64,000 nucleotides of DNA from Phialocephala subalpina (GCA_900073065.1 FJOG01000018.1:1128044-1192043), one strand, 5' to 3'. Positions 22,953 to 35,303 are shown, numbered from the stretch's first letter. The notes: generated by a model from the letters alone, not told the origin. A program made the numbers and translations.

Positions 22953-24206
22953 GGCGGAGGCCAGTTGTACATGCTGTTATGGAGTTATGGAGTACAGAGC
23001 CAGAAGTGGGAAATCTGGAGTGGAGCTCGGGGAGAACGAGGGATAGAGTTCTGCCAAGGCTGCTGTCAAAGATGGCAGCTGTGGATGACGGGGGTCGACA
23101 CCACCTTCCTGTGTCTCGGAGGCTTGCGTACACACACTGAATGGGGAGAGTGGGAATGGTTCACGAACATGACCGGATCATGGCTGGGCAATCGTTTCTT
23201 TGAATGGGTTGCACATGGTCACGAGCGATATATTTGTCTGAGTGAGATGCAGCAGACTACCCGTATCTCGGTCAAGAGCCGACCGCTCATGCACCTGCCA
23301 TCCCAGTGCCTAGGTATGCTAGACTTGAGCGGGTTTATCTTTCTCGCATCTTGCTGCAGGGTGGATTCTATTGATGTCGTGATCTCCATAACAGCGCTTT
23401 TTTGATAAGTTTCACTCTTCACCTCTCCATCGAATATCATCTGCATGCCTCAAGTAGGAGCGCCATAGCCGCAGAAAGCATCATCAGAACATCCTTTAGG
23501 GAACGCACCGACAGCCGAGACGAGCAGCCTTGGTGGCGTCTTTAGTGCTCCAATGTCGTAGATCAGGGTCCTGAAAACCACGTGGGGATTCTATTACTTC
23601 TTAATTTCTCTTCTTGTCTATAGATAGCTACGGCGTTGAAAATTGAGGTCAACTGTCTACGGAGTATATGTTCCTGGAACGGGTGCAAACGCTGAGAGAG
23701 TGTCTTAGTCAAGGAGCAACCTCCGGACTCTGGATCCGCACTTGCTGCCAGAAAACAGAAATATGGATGTAGAGCCCGGGGTTTCACGGCAGAGGGGCCA
23801 TGCATAACACGTTCCATAAGGGGGAGAAACGGAGCGATTTTCTCAAGTTGGGATTTGGTCCTACCACACATGTGAGGGGTAATTGTTATAATCTTGGCAA
23901 GTTCCTATTGTATGAATCAACGTTGGACCTTGCGTCGGTATCTCGAAGACAGGGCTAAGATCAATATCTTAACAATATATCAATGTTCGAGATGAACAAC
24001 AATGTCTCTTTCAAAAACTCATGAGATCAGAGGGTTTGACTGTGACAATATAAATAACGTGTTGAGTGATTGGGCTCATAAAAGCCACGATATTGAGGGC
24101 AAGGCTCCGGAAAGTCGACCTGCAGGCTGCAGGTCCTCCTTCGGCTCGCTCCACCATCCCCACAACATCCACTCGAGCTCAAGTCCCAAACCAAGCCGAA
24201 CTCACC
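22953..24206. other. intergenic region between CLC and GDSL esterase genes
   Basis: About 1.25 kb between divergent genes. Open frames of up to 146 codons overlap on both strands with no recognisable product. A perfect CCTGCAGGCTGCAGG-type palindromic stretch occurs near 24119-24133. An in-frame upstream ATG at 24066 could lengthen the esterase by 47 codons. Confidence 0.35.
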
Positions 24207-25466
24207 ATGCCCAAGTCCAAAACCTACCCTCAAGTCCTCCTATTCGGAGACTCCATAATCCAACAATCAAGCTTCCTCCGCGATGGCTTCTCATTCGGTG
24301 CAGTTCTCGCTGAACGTAAGGCTGCCTCTACTTACCCCCACTATCTTGTCCTACCTGCCACACCCCACTCCACACGCTTTGAGTTCTTCGCGGTTGTACA
24401 ACAGATGTAGGTGTGTGCTGATAACGTTGTAGACTGCAGTCGAAGATTTGATGTTGTTAATAGGGGATTGGTGGGGTTTGAGATATCCTGGAGAGTGTGT
24501 AGAGACTGATATGTGACAGAGCGGTTACAATACGGCAAATGCTTTGGTTGTTTTGGAGGACGTTATTCCTTCGCCCGAACATGCCAAAGTGGCTTACATG
24601 GTAATTCAAGATATTTTCATCTGAGTTTTGATTTGCTTGATGCTCATGCTTGTCGTTGTTTTTGATCAAGTGATCGGGTTTTGAATTTTGATTTGGTTGC
24701 CTTACCGCATTGCGCCGGTTGTCATCTACTCATGAAGTCTCATATTATGTTCTGTTTACTTGTTACAACTCCTGCTTACCTTTGTTGTAGATCTCATGCT
24801 AACATTTCCAGCTTGTTCTCTTCGGAGCAAATGATGCCTGCGTCCCCGACAGTCCATCCAAACAACACGTCCCACTTGAGAAGTACCGAAAAAACATCAA
24901 CACCATCCTTACTCATCCAGCTGTGAAGGCTCATGATCCGACCATCTTACTTGTCACTCCGCCTCCCGTCAACGAGACTCAGCTGCGGGCTGTCGATGTT
25001 GCCGGTGGATACCCAGCTCTGACTCGATATCAGAGCATAACGGCCCAGTACGCTGATGCTGTTCGTACCATTGCTAGCGAGTCTAAGAACGACAAAGTGG
25101 TCTTAATTGATCTGCATTCTGCTTTGTTGGAGAAAGCTGCTAGAATATCCCCCAGCGAGGTGGAAGGTGATTTGATGCTAGGTATTGGCACACTTCAAAG
25201 AGGTGATAGCGCGGGTTTAAAGGCTCTACTGTAAGTTATTCTCAAGACCACTTCCTTCAAACGCCATCAAATGCAATGAGAATGGAAGAAGTGCAGATTA
25301 TTCGAGGTAAAAGAGACTGCGCGAATACAGGTCTTGGCATATCGACTACACAGAGCGCTGACACCTCTTCAGTGAAGATGGCCTGCACTTGACAGGGGCT
25401 GGCTACAAAGTCTTCGTTGACGAGATCCTGACTTTTATCGAGACACCTCCTCCCATCTTTCCGTGA
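24207..25466 (+). CDS. GDSL/SGNH hydrolase, isoamyl acetate-hydrolysing esterase-like
   Basis: Small cytosolic serine esterase resembling yeast IAH1. Exons 24207-24315, 24433-24470, 24520-24600, 24812-25230 and 25373-25466 give 246 aa. SGNH blocks are all present: block I LLFGDSIIQ (catalytic Ser), block II NRGLSGYNT, block III LVLFGANDAC (oxyanion Asn), and block V DGLHLTGAGY (catalytic Asp and His). The second intron uses the donor GTGGGG, chosen because it restores RGL-SGYNT; the first uses GTAAGG with acceptor GTAG|AC to give SRRFDVVNRG. The start MPKSKTYPQVLLFGDS is preferred over the upstream ATG at 24066. Ester substrate not determined. Confidence 0.88.
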
Positions 25467-26540
25467 GTTGCCCAAGAGATTATCTCCACAGCTACTAAAG
25501 AATCGCAGACTCTGGACCGAAGCTCCAACAATTGATAGCTAGATTTCGAGAATAGGTTTGATGTTAGACTGCATTCCAGATTCGGCAAGCCAAGAGGGGA
25601 AGCTTGCATAGACAGCATTGAAAGAGCTTTTCAAAGACGGAATCATCAGCAAACAATAGAAAAAAACCACGAAGATTTCATGAATTGATATGTAATTGAC
25701 TTGGTCGATATGTGATAATACGAGTCTTAATGCCTCCAATGACGCACCGAGCATCCCTGGCGCATATTCCGGGGAAGCACCGGCTAAATTGGTGTGGCTC
25801 CTGAACATCATTTCGTCCGATACAAACTCACGGCAGCAACAACATCCAAACCAAATCCTCAGCTTCTACAAACAATCGACTTTCTTTCATCCAAATCGAA
25901 TACGCCACCTCGTCCGAAGTTTCAGAACTCTGCCTGTCTCACGATTCGAACACCAGATCCGTGTTCACGTTCCACCCTCGTTTGTACTGGTTGCCTATCT
26001 GAAGACATATCAACCTGCAGATTGCTCCTTGGAAGCTCTTGGTTCTGCCACTTCGGTGTCGACTACATTCCACCCAAAAGATATCGAAACATCTCCAGAA
26101 TCTGCCATCAAAGACGAGCTTCGAATTCAACAACCATTCCTCCCTACCAGTTTCGCTCTACCGAGCGTGAAGACATTCCAGAGTCTTCAATACACCAGGT
26201 ACCCGAATTCGCGTCCACAACACCAATAATAGAGACGACACTCGGAGTTATCACTGGGGTTCAGTGACCGACGGTCGCAGGTCGATGCGGTGGGGGCGGC
26301 GTTCAGCGTGACGTTTGCTTGCGAACAAAGGGCGGTGTTCCAGGGAGTATCTGCGGTGGTGGGGTACAATCGTTGACCGTGTTGAATCTGATCTCTAAAC
26401 TCCGGCAGATTGTTCGGCGGAACATCAGCACATGGGAGCCTATTCTTCTACACATCGTTAAAGATTAAGGCTACTCTCATCCAGCAAGGGACTACAGGAC
26501 CTCTTTCGTTGGCTCTGCACGTCACATCTCGACAACTTTG
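25467..26540. other. intergenic region / long leader of the next gene
   Basis: About 1.07 kb. Two overlapping open frames (25696-26229 and 25794-26267) are Ser/Thr/Pro-rich, differ in frame, and match no family; C-rich leader DNA is the simpler explanation. No repeat was seen. Confidence 0.35.
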
Positions 26541-28623
26541 ATGGACCAGGATCTGGGCAATACATACGAGGCCGATTCCAGTCTAGGCTGTGCACAAACT
26601 TCATCCCACCGAGAGAGCATCTCCCGGCCAAAGTTTCCGCTTTCTGCTTTCGCAGCATACCAACGGAGTGGGGGCATGGATCCGCAGTTTACTGCTACTC
26701 GAGAAGAATTATACCATGTTCAGATGGACGTCAAGCATGTCCAGGCTGTACAGAATAATCACGCAGACCGGCTTCTGAGGTTGGAGAAGAGACAGGCAGA
26801 TGATGCTGCTCTCAAATCCGTATGGGGAACTGGGTCACCATTTCCGAGCGTTCTAAGTGGTACCCCTCAACAAGGTCCGCACACCCGCATATTTCTTCCC
26901 AGTCATATTCTTGCTTACATTTTCAGGACCTATTCCTACCTCAACCGATGTCTTTGATGACTTTGATGATGAGCAGGGACACAATCTCCTTGGAAGTCTA
27001 CAGCTAGAGGCAGATGAGGAACCTGTAAGACGTGGTGCTTCACGAGCCAATAGTGTACGATTCGATGTCAGTGCTTTGCAAGGTTCAAACTGGGCTGCAG
27101 GTTCTCGAAATTCTGGAGAATTCGGCCCAGTTCGTCCTAGCAGCGGATTTGGAAGTCATCCAATGACCGAAAGATCATTGTCCCACAAGTCCGATGGCAG
27201 ACATAGCTCAGCTGGCCACTCGGTTCATTCCATGCATTCAGTGCCGTCGGGACGGACAAGCAGCTTAGGACTAGATACCAATTTCATCATTGGAGGCCAT
27301 GGTGACGATTCGCCTCTAGACATTCCTGATCCTCCTCCAGGATTGTTCGTCCTAGGTTCAGTTCCTTCCATCATTCGATGCTGGCTGACAACCAACTTCT
27401 CACATCCTGCACTTCTTTATGCGTGTGTATGCACTGGTGCGCAAAGATCTACCCTCGATTACAGCTTAGTGAAAGATCTAGGCTTGTCAGAACAGATCCA
27501 CAAAGATGCTACAGGACGCCAGATCATCAGACTGCCCATATATCTGCCTGAAGCGATCATCACTCAACCATCTTCAAGGTCGAACAGTCCAGCTCCTCAC
27601 TTGCCAACTCTCGCAGCCGATTTCGAGATCGTGGGTCTTAACCAGCGCGCCAATCCTGATCGGAAGAAAACCATTCGCGTCTTCGTTGGCAGCGATACCC
27701 TTCGAGCTCACAACGCAGATATCTTATTCTCGCAAAATCTCATGACACTCTATAGCGATGATCGGAACAAGCTGTCTGTTCCATTTGTCAGGCCGGAGGA
27801 TGAGTCAATGTTCAAGAATCTTTGTACGACCAACACTGCACCAGAGAAGGACGAGCTGAAAGTCACAGCACCTCCGTTCACGCCCCCTGAAGCAAAATCA
27901 AAGGTCGAACTTAATTCGGATCCAGTCACTACCCTGACGAAAGATGTGGAGCAGATCCATAAGGCCCAGGAGCAACCCAAACTACTACCATCAGAGCCTC
28001 AGTCACCATTTGCCTCGACTTTCTCCTCAGAAACCAAGACTAGGGACCGAGCTTCTAGCATGAAGTCCGTTGCAGGTGCAAATGGCAGTGCATCAGACTC
28101 TGAGAAGCAGCAAGAGACTTCTACCGTGGAGCCTGAGACTTCAGACACCACGAATTCAGATTCCACACGACGAGAATCCACACCCGGAATCTGGGGTTCA
28201 TGGCGCACGCAAGCTGGCACACCCATCAACGGCAGCGAGAATGAATCAACAAGTGGCTATCAACGAGCAACTCGAGGCGGACGAAGCATGAAAGTCCTCA
28301 AGCCATCCAAGCCGCTCTCATCGGTCGCGGCTCCATCGGCTCCACCGGCACCATCGGCACCAGCTCGATCGACTTCCGCAGCCCGCACAGGAACCACCTA
28401 CGAGCCTCCTCTGCCAAGTCGTGCTTCGGGTGAAGCCCGACGGAAGAGTCAAGTCGAGAACGTGTCGCTGAATTGGGAACGGAAGAGAGTCGGTATGGAG
28501 GAGAAGCCTTCAGTTCCTAAGACCATAGCGACGATTGCGAGGAGTTCGAATCCGGTTGGTGGTGCGTCGGCTTTCGCGTGGATGAATTCGAATAAGCCCA
28601 AGGCTTCTGCTACTGCTGAGTAG
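26541..28623 (+). CDS. conserved fungal protein with retropepsin-like but aspartate-less core
   Basis: Two exons, 26541-26874 and 26927-28623, separated by a 52-bp intron (GTCCGC...TTTCAG) give 676 aa. The N-terminal 110 residues include a predicted coiled-coil (LYHVQMDVKHVQAVQNNHAD). A Ser-rich linker follows, then a globular region at about residues 250-390. There CTGAQRSTLDYSLVKDLGL resembles the D-T/S-G-A active-site loop of retroviral-type aspartic proteases with Cys in place of Asp. VFVGSDTLRAHNADILF resembles their second-lobe G-x-D-x-L-R-x-H-x-A-D-I block. The C-terminal third is disordered, Ser/Thr-rich, with an APSAPPAPSAPA tract. Some databases give homologues a ubiquitin-hydrolase name; I see no Cys-box or His-box supporting that. 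Function unknown. Confidence 0.75.
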
Positions 28624-29260
28624 ATGATTCTGGCACCGAGCTAGACAGATTGGGGCAAAATGAAACAGGAGGACAGAAGTAGACGTAGATCTACATTGCT
28701 GATTTTGAGCAAGCAGCGCAGGCTATACATCGTACCCCGCTCTTGTTTTGGTTTTTTGAAAACATTGGCGCCGTGAAGGCTATGTGTGCGAAAACAGACT
28801 AGCTACAGTAGGAAGCCGAATGAATGAAATACAATAAAACATGTTATTATTCCTCCCAATGTTTCCGCCACGATCTGCATCTATCCTATTGAATATTATG
28901 CCCCAAGCGGGATTTGCCGCAAAAGAGATTTTCCCCAGCGAAATCTGGCAAAAGTAAGGTATTTTACAATTCAGTCTCGTTATTTTGTAACTTTTGTTCG
29001 TTGCCACTCATGGCTTCCTCAAGTTTCCAGCATGGATGAAAAACATTTTCGAGGCATACTGTCCCATCTTTCGCCACGACAATTTTCTGACAATACGAAT
29101 TTGAATCTCGGTTGAGAGGCGGGGAAACTTTGAGATGCTTCGTTTCTTCAATCTTATTCTGAAATGTCTGGCTCATACTCATGCTCCTTCAAAACCGCCA
29201 GTCATTGGATGATGACAACCTTCTTCTTCACTGCTTCAAATCCAACTATTTCAACCCCCC
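28624..29260. other. intergenic region up to the assembly gap
   Basis: About 0.64 kb of AT-rich DNA with no recognisable gene. It probably includes the 3' UTR of the preceding gene and, near the gap, the 3' flank of the dehydrogenase on the minus strand. Several near-repeats of GCGAAAxAGxxTxxxC type occur around 28905-28950 but no clear element. Confidence 0.35.
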
Positions 29261-29687
29261 NNNNNNNNNNNNNNNNNNNNNNNNNNNNNNNNNNNNNNNN
29301 NNNNNNNNNNNNNNNNNNNNNNNNNNNNNNNNNNNNNNNNNNNNNNNNNNNNNNNNNNNNNNNNNNNNNNNNNNNNNNNNNNNNNNNNNNNNNNNNNNNN
29401 NNNNNNNNNNNNNNNNNNNNNNNNNNNNNNNNNNNNNNNNNNNNNNNNNNNNNNNNNNNNNNNNNNNNNNNNNNNNNNNNNNNNNNNNNNNNNNNNNNNN
29501 NNNNNNNNNNNNNNNNNNNNNNNNNNNNNNNNNNNNNNNNNNNNNNNNNNNNNNNNNNNNNNNNNNNNNNNNNNNNNNNNNNNNNNNNNNNNNNNNNNNN
29601 NNNNNNNNNNNNNNNNNNNNNNNNNNNNNNNNNNNNNNNNNNNNNNNNNNNNNNNNNNNNNNNNNNNNNNNNNNNNNNNNNNNNNNN
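29261..29687. other. assembly gap (427 Ns)
   Basis: A run of 427 undetermined bases. It begins after a CCCCCC run at 29255-29260 and removes the 3' end of the dehydrogenase gene on the minus strand. Confidence 0.99.
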
Positions 29688-30413
29688 ATTAACTTCCACA
29701 ACACTCCCATTCATATACCTCGCCTCCTCACTAAACAAAAATATGACCACATCAGCAACCTCCTCAGCCGTCCCGAACCGTCCCATCGCCACCCCTTTCG
29801 TCTGCTCCTCCATAGCTTCCTTACCAGCTACCACCAAAGCATTCGTTGGCGTATCAATATACCCCGGTGCCACAACATTACATCTGATACCTTTGGGACC
29901 AAGTTCTAGGGCTATGCATTTACTGAATCCGATAACGGCGTATTTGGATGCGCAATAGGCTGCGAAGCCGGCTGTTGGTTGGAGTCCACATACAGAGCTG
30001 ACGTTCACGAAACTGGCTCCGGATTTCAAGTGTGGGATAGCAGCACGTGTGATGTTGAATGTTCCTTTGAGGTTGGTGTTTAAGAGGGAGTCCCAGTATT
30101 CGTCTGTGATGTCTGCTGTTGGTGTAGAAGTAGGGTTTCGACCGGCGCAGTTGAAGATATGGTCGATTTTTGAGTGGTTTTTGAGGATTGTGGTGATGAA
30201 TTCATTGCATTCTGTAGTGGAGGAGACGTCGAATGAGGAAGCAGTGTGGGAGCCTAGGGTGCAGAGGGAGAGTGTTTCGTCGAGGGCTGGGGGATTGATG
30301 TCTGCTAGTGCGAGTGCAGCTCCTTGTTGGGAGAGTTTGATAGCTGTTGCTCGGCCGATGCCTGAGCCAGCACCCGTGATGATTATTACTTTGCCTTCAA
30401 ATGATTTGGACAT
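29688..30413 (-). CDS. short-chain dehydrogenase/reductase, 3' end lost in gap
   Basis: Classical SDR with a Rossmann fold. The 242 visible residues start MSKSFEGKVIIITGAGSGIG, carrying the TGxxxGIG cofactor motif. ALADIN follows strand 2, favouring NAD(H) because of the acidic residue there. Next come FNCAGRN (NNAG-type motif), catalytic Ser in FVNVSSVCG, and YCASK with the catalytic Tyr and Lys, then PGYIDTPT. The frame runs into the gap after GSVVEVN; family members normally end within about ten residues (GGxxx), so only the last few codons are missing. Single exon so far. Substrate not predictable. Confidence 0.9.
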
Positions 30414-33114
30414 GTTGCTGATGCACGAATTTAAATTCTATAATATAACTGAGAGGCTTGAGACGAAAGAAAACACGATTTTGAGGAGGGGTAAGTGAAA
30501 GGTGGGGAAGACGATGATAATAGACTTATCAGTAGGATCTCCGAAAGTTGAAAAATAAAACAATGGCTCCTTAGCTCCTTTTTCATGCATTTGCAATCAA
30601 ACATGAGAAACGAAAGAATATAATAGATCTAGGTTCGAGAAAGAAATGTGTTAACGACTTTGAACGCACTTTCGAGAGGTGAGGTTGGCGGCTTCAAGTC
30701 AAGCTAGGCCGCTAAAATTCGACCCACTTTAATCCTCGACTACGCAGAGAACGAGTCGAAGTTCGTGTTTGGCGGAGAACTTGATTAGCTGCATCCCGTT
30801 TACTTTTCATGTGCTGCAGAGGCATCATTATTTCTCATTTTCAAAGACCGGATTGTCATCGTCCTTTGTTTCCAGACCTTCACCCAATCGACAATAAAAT
30901 TCAAGTTCTAATGTTTAGAATTATAGCTCTCACAACATGATGTCTTGGTATAGCATTCTCAATCTCAGCACTAAATTCAAAAAAGCGATACACACATAAT
31001 AAAGTACTACGAATCTAGGTATATTTATCAAGACTTGAGAATGACCCCGAGGATCTATATATATTTGATATCCCTAAAATTCTCATCGGAGCTTTTCTCG
31101 AAGTTTAGATCTAGTTTTCTATCTGAAGTCCTAGAATGTGTAGGATAATTGTCGTTTATTCTGCACATCGGGAGGTAGAAAAGCAGCGTCTGCGCCATGC
31201 AGTGTGTGCAGCTACGCTCGTAGCTATGGCCTTACGACTTCCTGCCCTCAAGATACTCTTTTGAAGATCCCGTATGCCGTTTTGTACATTTCAATCCGGT
31301 CTGGTAAGAGTCACGTGGAAGTTGTTTCACCCTCAATCTCGAGGATCTACCCCCGTTGAAAATCCTATTTGTTCACGCAGCTTCATTGGCACTCTTCCAG
31401 GAATCTCCTCCCAAGTCTGGGACATCGAACTTCGAGAAGGTTTTCAGAGTCACCTACAGTACCTGCTTGAAAATTGATGACTTACCCGCAGTAGCTCAGA
31501 TACCAGGGGCATGACATGTATGTGTGTATGTATGTTGGTGGCGTAATGATGACAGTGACGGGAATCGAAAGAACGTTCGTACTATTTGTGTTATTATGGA
31601 TTCTCACTTCCATTTCTTGTTTCTGTCAACACGTTCTAGTTCAAGGGTTTTTTGAGGGGATCCCTACACTCTATTGCAATTGATCTCCATAAATTCAGTG
31701 TTCTGACGATCTGGAGAAAGCTCCTTGGCTTATTCAGCTTCCAGACTTGTGGGGAAGACTAGATCCCGGAGCCATTTCCTTCTCCAGCTATCTCACTCCA
31801 AGTGGAGAACTGGATGGTTGATCTTCCGGGCTCTGAACCCCTATCGAGGTGACAGCATAACCCTAAGGCCGAGATCAGCGATCCAATTTTGAGAATCCCA
31901 TATTATTTTCTGTTCTTCTCGACCTTCTTCTCGAATATGGGGGCTTGGTACTTTCCCTTGTGGGCTACTCCATTAGCAAGACCACTGCATTCGGGCTTTG
32001 GATCAGTCGCAGATCTTGGCTGGAGCTATCTCCTCGGGTACTTGTTGCATAGAGGCACAGGCGATCGCATCTGATTGAGGTACGTTCCCTTTGACAACGC
32101 TCGTTATCTTGATGGCTGACAAAGGCTGTCCCCAACTTCTGTCGATCTAGGCAAGAACTGGATTTCAAAGACGTCGACACTAACAGATACAGCTGCTCAG
32201 GAAAAGGCTATCCTGAAGTTCGTACTAGTAATGCCGCGCATTCACAAACCCAACTCTGAGTGGACCAGGGGACTTTCGGAACAATTCACATCAGATTCTG
32301 ACCATCAGACGTAACAATCGATATTTATTTACTCTCACATGATGGCGGGGTAGATGCAAACTGAAACATACGAGGCCTCGTGCGCAATTGATACTCATCA
32401 GTCTGCGTAAGCTCGGTCGACAGCTCACGGCTACGTTCGGTGCATGTATCACGGCAAACATTCGGGATCTGGCAGGTCGGTACACAATAAAAATCATCAA
32501 AACATCTACAGCACAGACACCGAACATCCAATACCCAGGGCCGCGGATGATCATTTCCGCATGCAATACGCATGCAAAGTCATCAAAATCTCGAACGACA
32601 TCTGTGCGGATCAATGACGCTGCGCGGGTACAAGCCCTCCCGGTATCGCTGCCATCAAACCGGCCATTTTTTAAGCCTCCAGGGTTCCGTCGATTCCGAG
32701 AGACTTCACGCTCATGCGCAATTCCTCATGACGAAGCCTGCATTCACCAATCAAAATCTTCAAGGATGAACTCAGCTATCGAATCCAAAGACCCTGAACT
32801 CGAAATGCCGCAGACCCCTAAACTCGCTAAATTCTACAGGGCAGAAGTCACCGACCGCTCCGCCATAGCCGAGTTTAGGGCGAAGCCGAGAAGGGTCTAT
32901 GGTGATCTCATGCAATGGAATCACTGAGGAACATTCCGCAAACGCTCCGCGAGTAACAAATCCTGAGGATGAGTGACGCGGAGGTTCGGATGCGGGATCG
33001 GTGGGAATTGATACATATGTGACTGTATCCTCAGGATTCTGAAGAAGTCATCAGAGCAATCAATCGGAAAGAATCTCGACCTTTTTCATGCATCGCCACG
33101 CCAAATCTCCAGCC
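30414..33114. other. 2.7-kb region without a convincing gene
   Basis: The largest gene-poor stretch here. It is AT-rich from 30850 to 31150, then mixed. A TG-rich near-microsatellite (tgtatgtgtgtatgtatgttg) lies near 31518. An 11-bp perfect inverted repeat AATCCTGAGGA / TCCTCAGGATT spans about 32959-33038. Open frames of 60-180 codons occur on both strands between 31274 and 32927 but overlap, have erratic composition and match nothing I know. No tRNA-like cloverleaf was found. Confidence 0.4.
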
Positions 33115-33534
33115 ATGAGTTACCTCGTTATCGATACCTCAAAGACCGTGGCTTCCTATGAACCAGAACCAGACACTTGGTCCATTGCTAAAGTGGCGCA
33201 CGATAAACTCGTCTCCGAAGCAGCGTATCCAGACCATGATCTCCGGAAGATCGTTGCTCATGCTACGCTGTACGATCGATTGCTCGACGAATACTATTCC
33301 TCTAGTCGACCGTCGAGTCCTCCACCCTCTCCTCCTATGCCACAGAAGCTGGCTTTCGAACCAACTCCAGAAGAGAAGCCTGTCGTTGTTTCCATGAAGG
33401 AGGATGCGCATGACACGGCGATTGTTGAGCATGAAGAGGGGTTGGGTCTTGTCAAGGTAGCGAGCCATTCAGACAATATGACTACGTGTACTGAGATTGC
33501 TGTGCAAGAGGTGGAGGTTGGTGATGATGATTGA
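33115..33534 (+). CDS. small acidic hypothetical protein
   Basis: Single exon of 139 aa from MSYLVIDTSK; an ATG nine codons upstream at 33088 is also in frame. The first half is folded-looking, with VAHDKLVSEAAYPDHDLRKI and VAHATLYDRLLDEYY. The pattern EAA-x-x-DHDLR-x-(I/L)-V-x-HA-x-LxDxL recurs, as I recall, in small uncharacterised fungal proteins. A Ser/Pro run (SSSRPSSPPPSPPMP) and an acidic tail ending EVEVGDDD follow. Composition and the biased third positions support coding. Function unknown. Confidence 0.55.
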   Translation: MSYLVIDTSKTVASYEPEPDTWSIAKVAHDKLVSEAAYPDHDLRKIVAHATLYDRLLDEYYSSSRPSSPPPSPPMPQKLAFEPTPEEKPVVVSMKEDAHDTAIVEHEEGLGLVKVASHSDNMTTCTEIAVQEVEVGDDD

Positions 33535-33950
33535 ATGGGCCAATGTGGCAGGGAAGTCAACACGAAGACACTAAAAAGACGAGGGAACCTGAATCATCCA
33601 AGGGAAGGGGAGAACGGGCAAGACCACTCGAGTAGGATATACCCGGGCATGCATGGACACGCTCAAAGATAATGATCGGCATATCTGCAATCGGTATGGT
33701 TGACGCAGGCTGGAATCTGCGCGCAGATAGAAAGGAAGAGGAAGTTGGACGAAACCAACCCGGGTTCGGGACGAGGCATTGGGTTACGGGACAGAAAATG
33801 TCATGGCACAGGGAAAAAGTACTCTTCTATTTCCCAGATTTGTCTGATTGTTCAGACAGCATGGGTGGTATCCTAGCTAGTACGTGCAAAACAATTACCA
33901 TTTCAATGCAACCTAGTATGCTCAATCCCACCATCATCTGTGTCCATTGG
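33535..33950. other. intergenic region
   Basis: 416 bp between the small acidic gene and the end of the membrane-protein array. An open frame at 33672-33956 shows no family features. Nothing else seen. Confidence 0.35.
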
Positions 33951-34720
33951 TCATGAAAACATCCTAGCTTCGGATCCAAATAGATCCCTCATGACGCGTA
34001 TCCTTTCTTTATGCTCCACCTCGTCATAAGTTCTTTGCACCTTGTCGTTGGCTTTTTCGTCGTCGCAGAATATTGTCCCATACATCTCGTGACTCTCCTG
34101 TCTCATCTCCTTCCTCATCTCGAACCAATTGCCTGTATGCTGAATCGTTGACATAGCACAACCAATCATCCCCATACCCCAAATGAACCAGATCAATAAC
34201 GATCCAAGCCCAGCCATAACCTAGTCGATAACCCCCTCTCCCCACTCATTACTTCCTGGAACCAAAGGCTTCAGACTGCCCAAAAGGCGTCTCTCCATGC
34301 CCACCGCAGCATCCGTCCATATGACGCCTACCGCCAACATACAGAAGCCATGTCGGATTGCGTCCAGAGTCGAACGGTGGTAGTCTGTCATCTCATATGC
34401 GAAGCAGCGGCGTTTGATCTTCGGATTTAAGGAGATTTCGTCGGATTCGGTTGAGGTTTTGGATTTGGAAAATTCCGGAAGACCGCAGCTGCATGAATGG
34501 GTTATGGTTAATAGCAACGCCACGAAGGTAGAGACCAGCGTCGGAAACAGCCAAAGGAAGCTCGCCAGCATGGAACTTTGAGGTGCGCCGGTGAAGAATA
34601 TTCAGATTACATTGGTGAGACATAGAGACCAAGGAAGGATCTCGAGCGTCATGAGGAGGTGAGGAGGTTTCGATATCGCAGACGTTGTTTCGTTGGAGTC
34701 GGCCTGGAAGCTGCTGGCAT
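33951..34720 (-). pseudogene. array member 1: multi-TM family pseudogene
   Basis: Most distal member of a five-copy same-strand array. Reading from 34720, a hydrophilic start (MPAASRPTPTKQRLRYRNLL) goes out of frame with the first TM helix (TLEILPWSLCLTNVI), then TGA at 34604-34602 replaces the Trp of the family motif WIFFT (here stop-IFFTG). The frame continues through FLWLFPTLVSTFVALLLTI, a loop, and FCMLAVGVIWTDAAVG to a TAG at 34223-34221, beyond which the third helix (GLGSLLIWFIWGMGMIG) and a charged tail (DKVQRTYDEVEHKERIRVM) follow in the same frame. Two stops and one frameshift make it inactive. An intron removing the TAG would delete a TM helix, so I do not favour it. Confidence 0.65.
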
Positions 34721-35303
34721 TTTGGTGTGCGTTTCGTGTCTAAGTCGTTCTTTGCATCTCTAACAGGTGTAGATGAATGGCTTAATTTAATGTTATGTCT
34801 GCGATATTTTGTTGATGAGAGACGAAGAGAATTGATGACAGTTTAAGCCAAATCGGGGGTTCTGCGTTGGTGTTCTTCCTTGACTGATCGCAAAAGGAAG
34901 GAGCGCTGGTCAAGTAATGATGGCAGTCACGAGGGCATCCTAAGTTTAGAGCCGAAGTTAAGTTATAGTCTCCATCATTACTTCCCATTCTACTAGACCA
35001 GATGTGTGCGGTGCTCAAACCTGTGGGCTCAAGTCTTTGTCTCCAAGTTAACAGATCGGAACTCAGTCTCTTGTTGTTGTTTTGGACGTTTCATTGCGTC
35101 AAATCCCCAGGAAAGGGGCTCGGTTCACTTAGCCGAGAAGTCAAAGGGACAGGGTCAAAGGCGTTGTGTTTTGTTTGTTCCAATTACTTGGCTTAAAATT
35201 CAAGGTTTTGGAGCCCTCATCCACCAAATTGCCTCGGTGCTGAAACAATAAATATACTCCAGAGTAGCGTGTTGATAGAAATTTCTACACCAGCTTGTGC
35301 GCG
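34721..35303. other. intergenic spacer inside the array
   Basis: 583 bp between array members 1 and 2. No family remnant was recognised. Short open frames at 35002-35251 have no features. Confidence 0.3.

Noticed and set aside
25696..26267. Two overlapping 157-177 codon frames upstream of the retropepsin-like gene
   Set aside because: Different frames over the same C-rich DNA; best explained as leader sequence.
32291..32927. Overlapping open frames on both strands (107 and 179 codons)
   Set aside because: They overlap in opposite directions, have no recognisable domain and no sensible splice context.
34221..34223. Programmed read-through or reassignment of TAG in the membrane-protein array (members 1 and 5 both have TAG following an Asp codon at a similar position)
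   Set aside because: The same copies also carry TGA or frameshifts, and TAG is used as an ordinary terminator elsewhere in the window (for example at 28621-28623).
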